Positions 47,681-57,287 of a DNA stretch of 64,000 bases are shown here, in pieces. Position numbers and translations under genes: made by a program. Source of the DNA: an uncultured Porphyromonadaceae bacterium (GTDB lineage: Bacteria > Bacteroidota > Bacteroidia > Bacteroidales > Muribaculaceae); the NCBI GenBank assembly GCA_900541835.1, contig UQLL01000001.1, positions 185,192 through 249,191 of the forward strand. Direction: 5' to 3'. How positions within the stretch are numbered: position 1 is the first letter of the stretch; each line of letters begins with the position of its first letter. A model generated the notes under the pieces. It ran no database searches. It was not told where the DNA came from and saw nothing but the letters and a program-made list of their open reading frames with translations.

Positions 47681-48424
47681 ATGTTGAAAGCATTGTTTTT
47701 TCTCTACCAGTGGCTCATCGCCGCACCCATCCTGCTGGTAATCACCCTCCTCACCGCCCTGGCCACCATCATCGGCACGGCCCTGGGCAGCCATGTCGTG
47801 TTCGCCTACTGGCCCGCCCACATCTGGTCGCGCTGCGTGTGCTTCTTCTTCTGCGTGGGCGTAAAAGTAACGGGCCGCGAGAACCTCGACCCCGGGCAGA
47901 GCTATGTCTTCGTGGCCAACCACCAGGGAGCCTTCGACATCTGGGCCATACTCGGATACCTCAACCACAACTTCAAGTGGCTCATGAAGAAGGAGCTCGA
48001 GAGCATACCCCTGATAGGCTACGCCTGCCGCCGCGCCGGGTACGTGTTCGTCGACGACTCCTCCATCCACGGCATCAAGGACACCATCGCCGAGTCCGAG
48101 AAGCGTCTCAAGAATGGCATGAGCGTGGTCATCTTCCCGGAAGGCTCACGCTCCTGGGACGGACGGCTGACACCATTCAAGCGCGGCGCTTTCATGCTCG
48201 CCGGCGAGTTCAAGCTCCCCGTGGTGCCGATAACTATCGACGGCTCCTTCCGTGCCATGCCGCGCACCACGTACAATGTCACACCCGGCCGCATCACCCT
48301 CACCATCCACAAGCCCATCTGGCCCGGCGAGCGCGGCTTCAACACCAAAAAGCTAATGGCCCGGTGCCGCACCGAGATAGCCTCCGCTCTCCCACCCGGC
48401 TCCGATCCCGAAGCCGAACAATAA
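47681..48424 (+). CDS. plsC: 1-acyl-sn-glycerol-3-phosphate acyltransferase
   Basis: A 247-residue membrane acyltransferase that makes phosphatidic acid. The N-terminal hydrophobic segment is followed by the catalytic NHQGAFDIW (HX4D, about residues 75-83) and the glycerol-3-phosphate-binding FPEGSRSWDG. The start at 47681 (MLKALFFLYQW) is used because the TATCTTTG box overlaps any longer start. The gene lies 114 bases after rprY and 68 before uvrA. Confidence 0.92.
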   Translation: MLKALFFLYQWLIAAPILLVITLLTALATIIGTALGSHVVFAYWPAHIWSRCVCFFFCVGVKVTGRENLDPGQSYVFVANHQGAFDIWAILGYLNHNFKWLMKKELESIPLIGYACRRAGYVFVDDSSIHGIKDTIAESEKRLKNGMSVVIFPEGSRSWDGRLTPFKRGAFMLAGEFKLPVVPITIDGSFRAMPRTTYNVTPGRITLTIHKPIWPGERGFNTKKLMARCRTEIASALPPGSDPEAEQ

Positions 48425-48492
48425 CCGGCACGATTTTTGCGTTATGACACCTATGGTCTCAGGCTATAACCTGTCATGACCCCTATCCCATC

Positions 48493-51330
48493 ATGCCCAC
48501 CAAGCGCAACAACAATAACTCTGACCATATAGAAGTCAAGGGCGCCCGCGCCAACAACCTGCGTGGCGTCGACCTGCATATCCCCCGAGGCAAATTCACG
48601 GTCGTCACCGGCGTCAGCGGCTCCGGCAAGTCGTCGCTTGCCTTCGACACCCTCTACGCCGAGGGACGCCGCCGCTACGTCGAGAGCCTGTCGGCCTACG
48701 CCCGACAGTTCCTCGGACGCATCCCAAAGCCGGAGTGCGACTATATCAAGGGACTCCCCCCGGCCATCGCCATAGAGCAGAAAGTGGGCAGCCACAACCC
48801 CCGCTCCACCGTGGGCACAGCCACCGAGCTCAACGACTACCTGCGCATGCTCTTCGCCCGCATCGGACATACCTACTCGCCCGTCTCCGGCCAGGAGGTC
48901 GTCAAGCACTCCCCCGAGACGGTCGTCAACAGCCTGCTCGAACTGCCCGAAGGCACACGCATCGCCATCGCCTCGCCCATCCGTCTGCCCGAGAGACGCA
49001 CCTTCGACCAACAGCTCGACATATACCTCAAGGAGGGATACTCCCGCCTGGAGCGCGACGGCGTATTCATTGACATCCAGGAGATTATCGACAGCCACAA
49101 ACCTGCATCCCCGGAATATTACCGCCTGCTCATCGACCGCCTCGGCATCAACGGCGATGACGACACCCGGTCCCGCCTGACCGACTCCGTGGAGACCGCC
49201 TACTTCGAGGGCCACGACGAAATCGCCGTCCTGGTCTACGACACCGACGCCGCGCCCCGCGTCCTCACCTACTCCCGCCGCTTCGCCCTCGACGGCATCG
49301 AGTTCCGCGAACCCAGCGACCTGATGTTCAACTTCAACAACCCCTACGGCGCCTGTACCTGCTGCGAGGGATTCGGCCGCGTGCTCGGCATCAGCGAGGA
49401 TCTCGTCGTCCCCGACAGATCCCTGAGCGTCTACCAGGGCGCAGTGGCATGCTGGAAGGGCGAGAAGATGGACGAATGGCGCCGCTACCTCATCGGCCAT
49501 GCCGCCGAAATCCACTTCCCCATCCACAAGCCATACTGCGAACTGAATGCCGAGGAGCGCGACATCCTCTGGCGGGGCCGAGGCCCGTGGGAGGGCATCG
49601 ACGGCTTCTTCCGCTGGGTCGACTCCAACCAGTACAAGATTCAGTACAGGGTGTTGAAGGCCCGCTACCGGGGCCGAACCGACTGTCCGGAGTGCCACGG
49701 CACGCGCCTCAAGCCCGACGTCGAGTACGTGAAGGTCGGCGGCAAAAGCATCAGCCAGCTGCTGGCCATGCCCATCAGCGCCCTCCGCGCCTGGTTCTCC
49801 GAGCTCGTGCCGCAAGCCACCGACGCCAGGATCGCCGAGCGCCTGCTACGCGAAATCAACTCGCGCCTGCGCTACCTCGACGAGGTCGGCCTCGGCTACC
49901 TCACCCTCTCCCGCCCCTGGGGCACGCTCAGCGGCGGCGAGAGCCAGCGCATCAAGCTCGCCACAGCCCTCGGCTCAAGCCTCGTCGGATCCCTCTACGT
50001 GCTCGACGAACCCAGCATCGGACTGCACCCCCGCGACACCCGGCGACTCATCGGAGTCCTCGACCGACTGCGCGACATCGGCAACACCCTCGTGGTGGTG
50101 GAACACGACGAAGAAATCATGCGCGCCGCCGACTATCTCGTGGACATCGGCCCCGACGCCGGGTCGCTGGGCGGCACCCTCGTCTATGCCGGCCCCATGG
50201 CCGACGCACTCCGCCCTGCCGCCGCCAATACCCACCCAGAGTCCAAGACCCTCCGCTGCCTCACCGGACAGGAGAACATACCGGTGCCGCCCCTGCGCCA
50301 TCCCTGGCACAAGCGCATATCCATCCAAGGAGCCACGGCCAACAACCTCCGCTCCGTCGACGTCGACTTCCCTCTCGGCGTGCTGACCGTAGTCACCGGC
50401 GTGAGCGGCTCCGGCAAGTCCACGCTCGTGCGCGACGTCCTCTACCGCGGCCTGGCCAACCGCCTCGGCATGGCTGTCGAGAAACCGGGCTACTGCCGCG
50501 CCATCACCGGCGACATAAGCGACGTGCGCAGCGTGGAGTTCGTGGACCAGAACCCCATCGGCACCTCCACCCGCTCCAACGCAGCCACATACCTCAAGGT
50601 ATACGACGACATCCGTCGCCTCTACAGCGAGCAGCCCCTGTCGCGCCAGCTCAGCTTCACCCCCAGCTTCTTCTCCTTCAACACCGACGGCGGACGCTGC
50701 GAGGAGTGCAAGGGCGAGGGCGTGCTCACCATCCCCATGCAGTTCATGGCTGACATCCAGGTGCCCTGCCCCGAGTGCCACGGCAAGCGATTCGGCCACG
50801 ACGTGCTGGAGATCCGGTACCGAGACAAGAACATCTCCGACATCCTGGGCATGACCGTGGCCGACGCCGCCGTATTCTTCTCCGACGACGATGACCGCAC
50901 TGCCCGGCGCATCGCCAAGGGCCTGCAGCCTCTGCTCGACGTCGGCCTGGGCTACCTGCCGCTCGGCCAGCCCTCCTCCACCCTCTCGGGCGGCGAGAAC
51001 CAGCGTCTCAAACTGGCATACTTCCTGGCCACGGCCGACAGCCACGGCCACACCCTGTTCATCCTCGACGAACCCACCACCGGCCTGCACACCACCGATA
51101 TAGCCGTGCTGCTGCGCTCCCTGCGCCAGCTCATCGACCGCGGCAACACGGTAGTCATCATAGAGCACAACATGCACGTGGCCAAGAATGCCGACCACAT
51201 CATCGACCTCGGTCCCGAGGGGGGCGAAGGGGGCGGCACAATCGTCTGCGTCGGCACCCCCGAGCAAATCGCGGCCTGCCCGGCCTCGCTGACCGGACAA
51301 GCTCTCCACGAAGTCGGAATCAAGAGTTAG
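48493..51330 (+). CDS. uvrA: Excinuclease ABC subunit UvrA
   Basis: A 945-residue UvrA of class I. It has two ABC cassettes with Walker A GVSGSGKSSLAFD and GVSGSGKSTLVRD, ABC signatures LSGGESQRIKLA and LSGGENQRLKLA, and zinc modules CPECHG and CEECKG / CPECHG. The UvrB-binding region (about residues 100-240) is present, unlike in short UvrA2 paralogs. The damage-recognition role is nucleotide excision repair. Bacteroidales often carry two uvrA genes, and whether this is the main one cannot be told here. Its stop overlaps the remains of a GH53 gene on the minus strand. Confidence 0.93.
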   Translation: MPTKRNNNNSDHIEVKGARANNLRGVDLHIPRGKFTVVTGVSGSGKSSLAFDTLYAEGRRRYVESLSAYARQFLGRIPKPECDYIKGLPPAIAIEQKVGSHNPRSTVGTATELNDYLRMLFARIGHTYSPVSGQEVVKHSPETVVNSLLELPEGTRIAIASPIRLPERRTFDQQLDIYLKEGYSRLERDGVFIDIQEIIDSHKPASPEYYRLLIDRLGINGDDDTRSRLTDSVETAYFEGHDEIAVLVYDTDAAPRVLTYSRRFALDGIEFREPSDLMFNFNNPYGACTCCEGFGRVLGISEDLVVPDRSLSVYQGAVACWKGEKMDEWRRYLIGHAAEIHFPIHKPYCELNAEERDILWRGRGPWEGIDGFFRWVDSNQYKIQYRVLKARYRGRTDCPECHGTRLKPDVEYVKVGGKSISQLLAMPISALRAWFSELVPQATDARIAERLLREINSRLRYLDEVGLGYLTLSRPWGTLSGGESQRIKLATALGSSLVGSLYVLDEPSIGLHPRDTRRLIGVLDRLRDIGNTLVVVEHDEEIMRAADYLVDIGPDAGSLGGTLVYAGPMADALRPAAANTHPESKTLRCLTGQENIPVPPLRHPWHKRISIQGATANNLRSVDVDFPLGVLTVVTGVSGSGKSTLVRDVLYRGLANRLGMAVEKPGYCRAITGDISDVRSVEFVDQNPIGTSTRSNAATYLKVYDDIRRLYSEQPLSRQLSFTPSFFSFNTDGGRCEECKGEGVLTIPMQFMADIQVPCPECHGKRFGHDVLEIRYRDKNISDILGMTVADAAVFFSDDDDRTARRIAKGLQPLLDVGLGYLPLGQPSSTLSGGENQRLKLAYFLATADSHGHTLFILDEPTTGLHTTDIAVLLRSLRQLIDRGNTVVIIEHNMHVAKNADHIIDLGPEGGEGGGTIVCVGTPEQIAACPASLTGQALHEVGIKS

Positions 51331-51682
51331 AGCGTAACCACACGCACCTCTCCACCCTGGATATACAGGCCGGAGCGGCTCGGCACACCGGGAAGGCGCC
51401 AACCTGGCAGGTTGTACCAGGTGCCGTCGGTCGGGTCGGCGAAGATGCCGCCCACGCCACCGTTGCAGCTGGCGAAACCGGCTATGACCTTCAGCGCGGC
51501 GGTGGTGCGGCCCTTGGTGTAGTCGAACAGCGGCGCATTATACCAGCCGCCCAGCGTGGTGTTGTAGGCGTTATGCTCCATCCACCACCAGAGTCACCTC
51601 CGGCCCATCGCGTGGACTCGTCGGCACGGCCCGAGAGACCGGCGCACAACAGCGCCAGCATTCCTAAGACAATCCTTTTCAT
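51327..51682 (-). pseudogene. Remnant of a GH53 arabinogalactan endo-galactanase
   Basis: The start at 51682 opens a signal peptide (MKRIVLGMLALLCAGLSGRA). After about 28 residues the frame no longer matches anything. In a second frame, from about 51590, the sequence reads WWWMEHNAYN, GGWYNAPLFD and GRTTAALKVIAGFA, the C-terminal end of GH53 galactanases, and runs to a stop at 51327. The end, WYNLPGWRLPGVPSRSGLYI, resembles the short C-terminal motif of many secreted Bacteroidetes glycosidases. So most of the roughly 340-residue catalytic domain has been deleted and a frameshift separates the two ends. The residue has no working active site. Confidence 0.7.
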
Positions 51683-51748
51683 GCAGTTACAGATTTTCAC
51701 GCCCGCAAATTTAACCCCCAAAAATCGGCATCGGCAACCGGGCCACGA

Positions 51749-51780
51749 TTTGCACCCTTTCAAAAGATTTAGTAACTTTG
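51749..51780 (+). promoter_or_regulatory. Promoter of the methylmalonyl-CoA operon
   Basis: TTTG (51749-51752), 20 bases, TAACTTTG (51773-51780): a full consensus match. The predicted start is close to 51785, the first base of a GTG codon. Confidence 0.75.
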
Positions 51781-51784
51781 CGCC

Positions 51785-51868
51785 GTGTTTGGCCGCGTTC
51801 CTCCCGGAGACGGCAAAACCGGCAAAGCAAACAAGAAAACTAACCATAAATCGCAAACGAGGAAATGA
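51785..51868 (+). CDS. Possible leaderless 27-codon leader peptide
   Basis: A GTG at 51785, exactly 4 bases after the TAACTTTG box, opens a 27-codon frame without internal stops (V/M-FGRVPPGDGKTGKANKK, then TNHKSQTRK) that ends in TGA at 51866-51868. That stop overlaps the methylmalonyl-CoA epimerase ATG (51865) as ATGA. The predicted peptide is basic and shows no known motif. The layout would allow translational coupling of the epimerase. It may equally be a chance open frame in an 80-base leader. Confidence 0.35.
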   Translation: MFGRVPPGDGKTGKANKKTNHKSQTRK

Positions 51869-52284
51869 AAATTTCGCACATCGAGCACATCGGCATCGCA
51901 GTGCCGAACCTCGAAGAAGCCATCAAGTACTACGAGGACGTTCTGGGCCTGAAATGCTACAAGAAAGAAGTAGTTGAGGACCAGAAGGTGACCACCGCCT
52001 TCATCAAAGTTGGCGACGTGAAGATCGAGCTGCTCGAGCCGACCTGCCCGGAGAGCACCATCGCCAAGTTCATCGAGAAGAACGGTGGCCGCGGCGGCAT
52101 GCACCACATGGCCTTCGCCATCGAGGACGGCGTGGCCAACGCACTGGCCGAGGCAGAGTCCAAGGGCGTCAAGCTCATCGACAAGGCACCCCGCCAGGGC
52201 GCCGACGGCCTCCACATCGCATTCCTGCACCCCAAGACCACCCAGGCCGTTCTCACCGAACTCTGCGAAGACCCCAACAAATAA
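51865..52284 (+). CDS. mce: Methylmalonyl-CoA epimerase
   Basis: A 139-residue vicinal-oxygen-chelate protein that interconverts (R)- and (S)-methylmalonyl-CoA. It shows ISHIEHIGIAVPNLEEAI (metal His), VKIELLEPT, GGRGGMHHMAFAIED (second His) and a metal-binding Glu near the end (VLTELCE). It supplies the right isomer to the decarboxylase encoded downstream. First full gene of the operon; 59 bases separate it from mmdA. Confidence 0.94.
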   Translation: MKISHIEHIGIAVPNLEEAIKYYEDVLGLKCYKKEVVEDQKVTTAFIKVGDVKIELLEPTCPESTIAKFIEKNGGRGGMHHMAFAIEDGVANALAEAESKGVKLIDKAPRQGADGLHIAFLHPKTTQAVLTELCEDPNK

Positions 52285-52343
52285 TCCGAAAACAATAACC
52301 GCCTGCCCCGGACCACCCTCCGGTCAGGCATAAGATACTCATA

Positions 52344-53897
<1,554 letters not shown>

Positions 53898-53959
53898 ACC
53901 AAGTAAAGGCCCGCAGAGAGGCTCCCGAGCCAGCCTCTGCGGGCCATACCTATATAAAT

Positions 53960-54550
53960 ATGTGTAAACGAATCACGGCTCTTGTCTTTGGACTGCTCCT
54001 GGCCGTCGCCGGCTACGCCGCCCCGGCCCAGGTCGACCACGGCGAACTCGACCCCACCGGGGAACCCGAGTACAAGGAGGGCGTCTACGTGGGCAACACC
54101 GCCGCGTACGAGACCGACTCCACCCAGCCGGCCGACCAGGGAGTCATGGCAGCCGACAACCCCGACCTCAAGCCCCTCACCCAGAAGGAGAAGGCCGACC
54201 AGCTCGCCCAGAACGACCCCTACGGCGGAGCACTGACCATCATGTCGATGTGCATCGTGGTGGCCGCCCTGATAGTGCTGAGCATCCTGTTCCTCTGCTT
54301 CGGCCGCATCAGCTCCGCCCTGCAGCGCCGCCGCAAGAAAGAGGCACACGGCCCCGCCGCCACCGACGACCACGAGGAAGAGGACTCCGGCGAAGTCATC
54401 GCAGCCATTGCCGCAGCCCTGGCCGAGCACTACTCCGGCAAGCACGACATGGAGGACTACATACTGACAATCCGCAGCATGAAGCGCTCCTACTCCCCCT
54501 GGAACTCCAAAATTTATAATCTGCGCGTGCTGCCGCAGGTGAAACATTAA
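53960..54550 (+). CDS. OadG-like small membrane subunit of the decarboxylase
   Basis: A 196-residue protein, larger than classical OadG (about 80-100). A signal-like segment (residues 1-20, ending GYAA) is followed by a Pro/Asp-rich periplasmic stretch, one membrane helix (about residues 90-112, MSMCIVVAALIVLSILFLCF) and a cytoplasmic tail ending MKRSYSPWNSKIYN. OadG-type subunits hold the carboxyltransferase to the membrane subunit. The start at 53960 (MCKRITALV) is the first with a good signal peptide. 62 bases after mmdA. Confidence 0.85.
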   Translation: MCKRITALVFGLLLAVAGYAAPAQVDHGELDPTGEPEYKEGVYVGNTAAYETDSTQPADQGVMAADNPDLKPLTQKEKADQLAQNDPYGGALTIMSMCIVVAALIVLSILFLCFGRISSALQRRRKKEAHGPAATDDHEEEDSGEVIAAIAAALAEHYSGKHDMEDYILTIRSMKRSYSPWNSKIYNLRVLPQVKH

Positions 54551-54573
54551 GCCTCCACCCAAGAAAGGAAAAA

Positions 54574-55020
54574 ATGAAAGAATACAAGTATAAAATCAAC
54601 GGCACCAAATACAAGGTATCCATCGGCGACATCCACGACAACGAAGTGCAGGTCGAAGTCAACGGCACCCGCTACAAAGTCGAGCTTGACCAGGAAGTCG
54701 CAGCCCGCGCCATGAGCAAGGCGCCGCAGATCAAGAAGGCAGGGGCCGCCCCTCGCACAGAGACAGGCGAGAAGGTGGTCTCCAAGCCCGCCGAGTCGGC
54801 AGGCGTGCCCGGAGCCGTCAAGAGTCCCCTGCCCGGCACCGTCATGGGATTCACCGTCAGCGTCGGCGACACCGTAAAGCCCGGCGACACCGTATGCGTG
54901 CTCGAGGCCATGAAGATGGAGAACGACATCCACACCCAGCGCGGCGGAGTCGTCAAGAAAATCCTCGTCAACCAGGGAGATACCGTGCTCGAGGGCACCG
55001 ACCTCATGATAATAGAATAA
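54574..55020 (+). CDS. Biotin carboxyl carrier protein of methylmalonyl-CoA decarboxylase
   Basis: A 148-residue biotinyl carrier. The biotinylated residue is Lys114 in EAMKMEND, within the C-terminal lipoyl/biotinyl domain (about residues 78-148), after a Pro/Ala-rich linker and an N-terminal region with two short repeats (INGTKYKVSIGD and VNGTRYKVELDQ). The 18-base gap to the beta subunit implies cotranscription. Confidence 0.95.
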   Translation: MKEYKYKINGTKYKVSIGDIHDNEVQVEVNGTRYKVELDQEVAARAMSKAPQIKKAGAAPRTETGEKVVSKPAESAGVPGAVKSPLPGTVMGFTVSVGDTVKPGDTVCVLEAMKMENDIHTQRGGVVKKILVNQGDTVLEGTDLMIIE

Positions 55021-55038
55021 GGACCACACTCTGACGTC

Positions 55039-56208
55039 ATGATTCTGTTAGAAAGCAATTCGCTGGGCCAGTTCCTAAGCGACAGCCTCCAGACCTTCTG
55101 GCACTTCACCGGCTTCTACAACTGCGAGTGGACCAACCTGGTGATGCTGCTGGTGGGCTGTTTCTTCATCTACCTGGCCATCAAGCGCAACTTCGAGCCG
55201 CTGCTGCTGGTGCCCATCGGCTTCGGCATGCTCATCGGCAACATCCCCTTCCAGGCCGGCATGGACATCGGCATCTACGAGCCCGGCTCGGTGCTGAACA
55301 TCCTCTACAACGGCGTGCAGTACGGTTGGTACCCGCCCCTGATCTTCCTGGGCATCGGCGCAATGACCGACTTCTCGGCACTGCTGTCTAACCCCAAGCT
55401 GATGATCATCGGCGCATGCGCCCAGTTCGGCATATTCGGCGCCTACATGCTCTCGCTGCTTCTGGGCTTCGACCCGCTGAGCGCAGGCTGCGTGGCCATC
55501 ATCGGCGGTGCCGACGGTCCCACGGCCATCTTCCTGACTTCAAAGCTCAACCCGACCCTGCTTGGAGCCGTGGCCGTGTCGGCGTATAGCTACATGGCGC
55601 TCATCCCGCTCATCCAGCCCCCGCTGATGCGCCTGTACACCACCAAGAAAGAGCGCATGATCAAGATGAAGACGGGCCGCGCCGTGACCCAAAACGAGAA
55701 GATCATCTTCCCCATAGTGGGCCTGATCCTGACCTGCTTCGTGGTACCCAGCGGCCTGCCCCTGCTCGGCATGCTCTTCTTCGGCAACCTGCTGCGCGAG
55801 AGCGGCGTGACGACCCGCCTGGCCAAGACGGCCTCCAACGCCATGACCGACATCGTCACCATCCTGCTGGGCCTGACCGTGGGCGCCTCAACCCAGGCTG
55901 ACAAGTTCCTGACTGCCGACACCATCAAGATTTTCGCCCTCGGCTTCATCGCCTTCATCATCGCCTCCTCCGCAGGCGTGCTGAGCGTCAAGCTCATGAA
56001 CCTCTTCCTGCGCAAGGACAAGAAAGTGAACCCGCTCATCGGCAACGCCGGCGTGAGCGCCGTGCCCATGGCCGCCCGCATCTCCAACAACGTCGGCCTG
56101 GAGTATGACCCGTCGAACTACCTGCTGATGCACGCCATGGGTCCGAACGTAGCCGGCGTGATCGGATCCGCCGTGGCTGCCGGCGTGCTGCTCAGCTTCC
56201 TCGGATAA
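55039..56208 (+). CDS. Na+-translocating decarboxylase beta subunit (OadB/MmdB type)
   Basis: A 389-residue membrane protein with about ten hydrophobic segments. It contains the signature GGADGPTAIFLTSKLNP (about residues 155-171) with the conserved Asp of the Na+ channel, and ends LLMHAMGPNVAGVIGSAVAAG. It decarboxylates carboxybiotin and exports Na+. Last gene of the operon, followed by a terminator. Confidence 0.95.
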   Translation: MILLESNSLGQFLSDSLQTFWHFTGFYNCEWTNLVMLLVGCFFIYLAIKRNFEPLLLVPIGFGMLIGNIPFQAGMDIGIYEPGSVLNILYNGVQYGWYPPLIFLGIGAMTDFSALLSNPKLMIIGACAQFGIFGAYMLSLLLGFDPLSAGCVAIIGGADGPTAIFLTSKLNPTLLGAVAVSAYSYMALIPLIQPPLMRLYTTKKERMIKMKTGRAVTQNEKIIFPIVGLILTCFVVPSGLPLLGMLFFGNLLRESGVTTRLAKTASNAMTDIVTILLGLTVGASTQADKFLTADTIKIFALGFIAFIIASSAGVLSVKLMNLFLRKDKKVNPLIGNAGVSAVPMAARISNNVGLEYDPSNYLLMHAMGPNVAGVIGSAVAAGVLLSFLG

Positions 56209-56256
56209 AGCAACCGCCATACCGGGATTCGTCGTCCCGCAATCATTACCGACACA

Positions 56257-56300
56257 ACAGCCGGAGACCAAGGAGGATGGTTTGGCCTCCGGCTGTTTTT
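56257..56300 (+). terminator. Terminator of the methylmalonyl-CoA decarboxylase operon
   Basis: ACAGCCGGAG (56257-56266) pairs with CTCCGGCTGT (56287-56296) around a 20-base loop, followed by TTTT. Confidence 0.85.
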
Positions 56301-56464
56301 CCCTCAATCCAAAGTCACTCCATTAACATCCCCGTCTGGCATAAAATTTTTAACATTGCCGCTGAACAATCCCAAGGATTTTATTGTTCTCCAACTAAAA
56401 CAAGGATTGAAGCAGCTCCCCTCGCTCCTCGCCTGCCGCGGTCCGCAAATTGCAGCAATCCTCA

Positions 56465-56800
56465 ATGATCAACGACGAAGTCATAAAAGAGATATACAAG
56501 CGGTACAAGAGACCCGCCAAGCGCGACGAACTGAACCTACCCTATTTCCAATCCATTCTCGCAGAGAACAACCCCATAGAGTTCGACGACGAGAAGGTGG
56601 AAATAAAGAACATGGACCAGTTCTCGCCTTTTCGGCGTTTCCTCATCCGCAGCATATACACCGTGCTTGAGTTCGAACACATGGTGGCATTTGTCTTCAA
56701 TAGCCACATCATGTTCCTCGACAAGGACACCAGCGGCACCCATGTCCACCTCAAGCCGGAAAAAAAGCGAGGCGGCCTGTTCGGCATCCTCGGAGGATGA
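56465..56800 (+). CDS. Small conserved hypothetical protein
   Basis: A 111-residue protein starting MINDEVIKEIYKRYKRPAKR; an ATG at 56450 is also possible. No signal peptide, membrane helix or recognised motif. The C-terminus is KKRGGLFGILGG. Codon usage looks like its neighbours. Single gene, 164 bases after the decarboxylase terminator, with TAACATTG at 56351-56358 as a weak -7 candidate. I do not recognise its function. Confidence 0.65.
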   Translation: MINDEVIKEIYKRYKRPAKRDELNLPYFQSILAENNPIEFDDEKVEIKNMDQFSPFRRFLIRSIYTVLEFEHMVAFVFNSHIMFLDKDTSGTHVHLKPEKKRGGLFGILGG

Positions 56801-57202
56801 TGTTCCGCACCGAGCTGAAGCTCGGCGGCAGTGCCGGAGAAAGAACACCGGCTCCTACACCATACAGCTGTTCCCGACCCTTGCGGGTGCACCTCACACT
56901 TCCCTTGCATCTCCAGACTAAATAATTGCTGCCGGGAAAAACTTAACATTGCGGCTGGATCGCCGTGTGGGTATGTGTCTGCCTTATTAGCCTCTTGCCT
57001 GAGCTCCTCTTGCACATCCATGTTCATTTGCGCCGACGCACCACGTCTCATGCGTATTATCGAACCTCGCCATCGACTCCGTCCACACTACTCCCGCACC
57101 GCTGGCCTGGCCGGCCATATTGCTCCCGAACCTGGCAGTACTCTGTACCTGCCCTACCCGACCGAACAAGAGCGGCCGAGGGAACCGTAAGACAACCGTA
57201 GT
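56801..57202. other. Intergenic stretch without a supported gene
   Basis: It holds a family B palindrome (ACCGAGCTGAAGCTCGG, 56809-56825) and a TTAACATTGCGGCTGG sequence near 56943 that resembles TTAACATTGCCGCTGA at 56350. Short open frames on both strands show no motif or convincing start. I see nothing else. Confidence 0.5.
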
Positions 57203-57220
57203 GCTGCGCCATGGCGCAGC
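57203..57220. repeat. Perfect 18-bp palindrome
   Basis: GCTGCGCCATGGCGCAGC, self-complementary with no loop, 13 bases beyond the terminator of the GLUG-protein operon. Confidence 0.6.
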
Positions 57221-57233
57221 CTCCATAGACAAA

Positions 57234-57268
57234 GAATCGGCGCGCCCAACACAGGAACGCGCCGATTC
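57234..57268 (-). terminator. Terminator-like hairpin after the GLUG protein gene
   Basis: GAATCGGCGCG and CGCGCCGATTC (11 bp) around a 13-base loop, 20 bases past the stop at 57288. On the minus strand it is followed by TTTGTC, a weak T-run. Confidence 0.6.
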
Positions 57269-57287
57269 GGCATATAAAGATTGTAGA

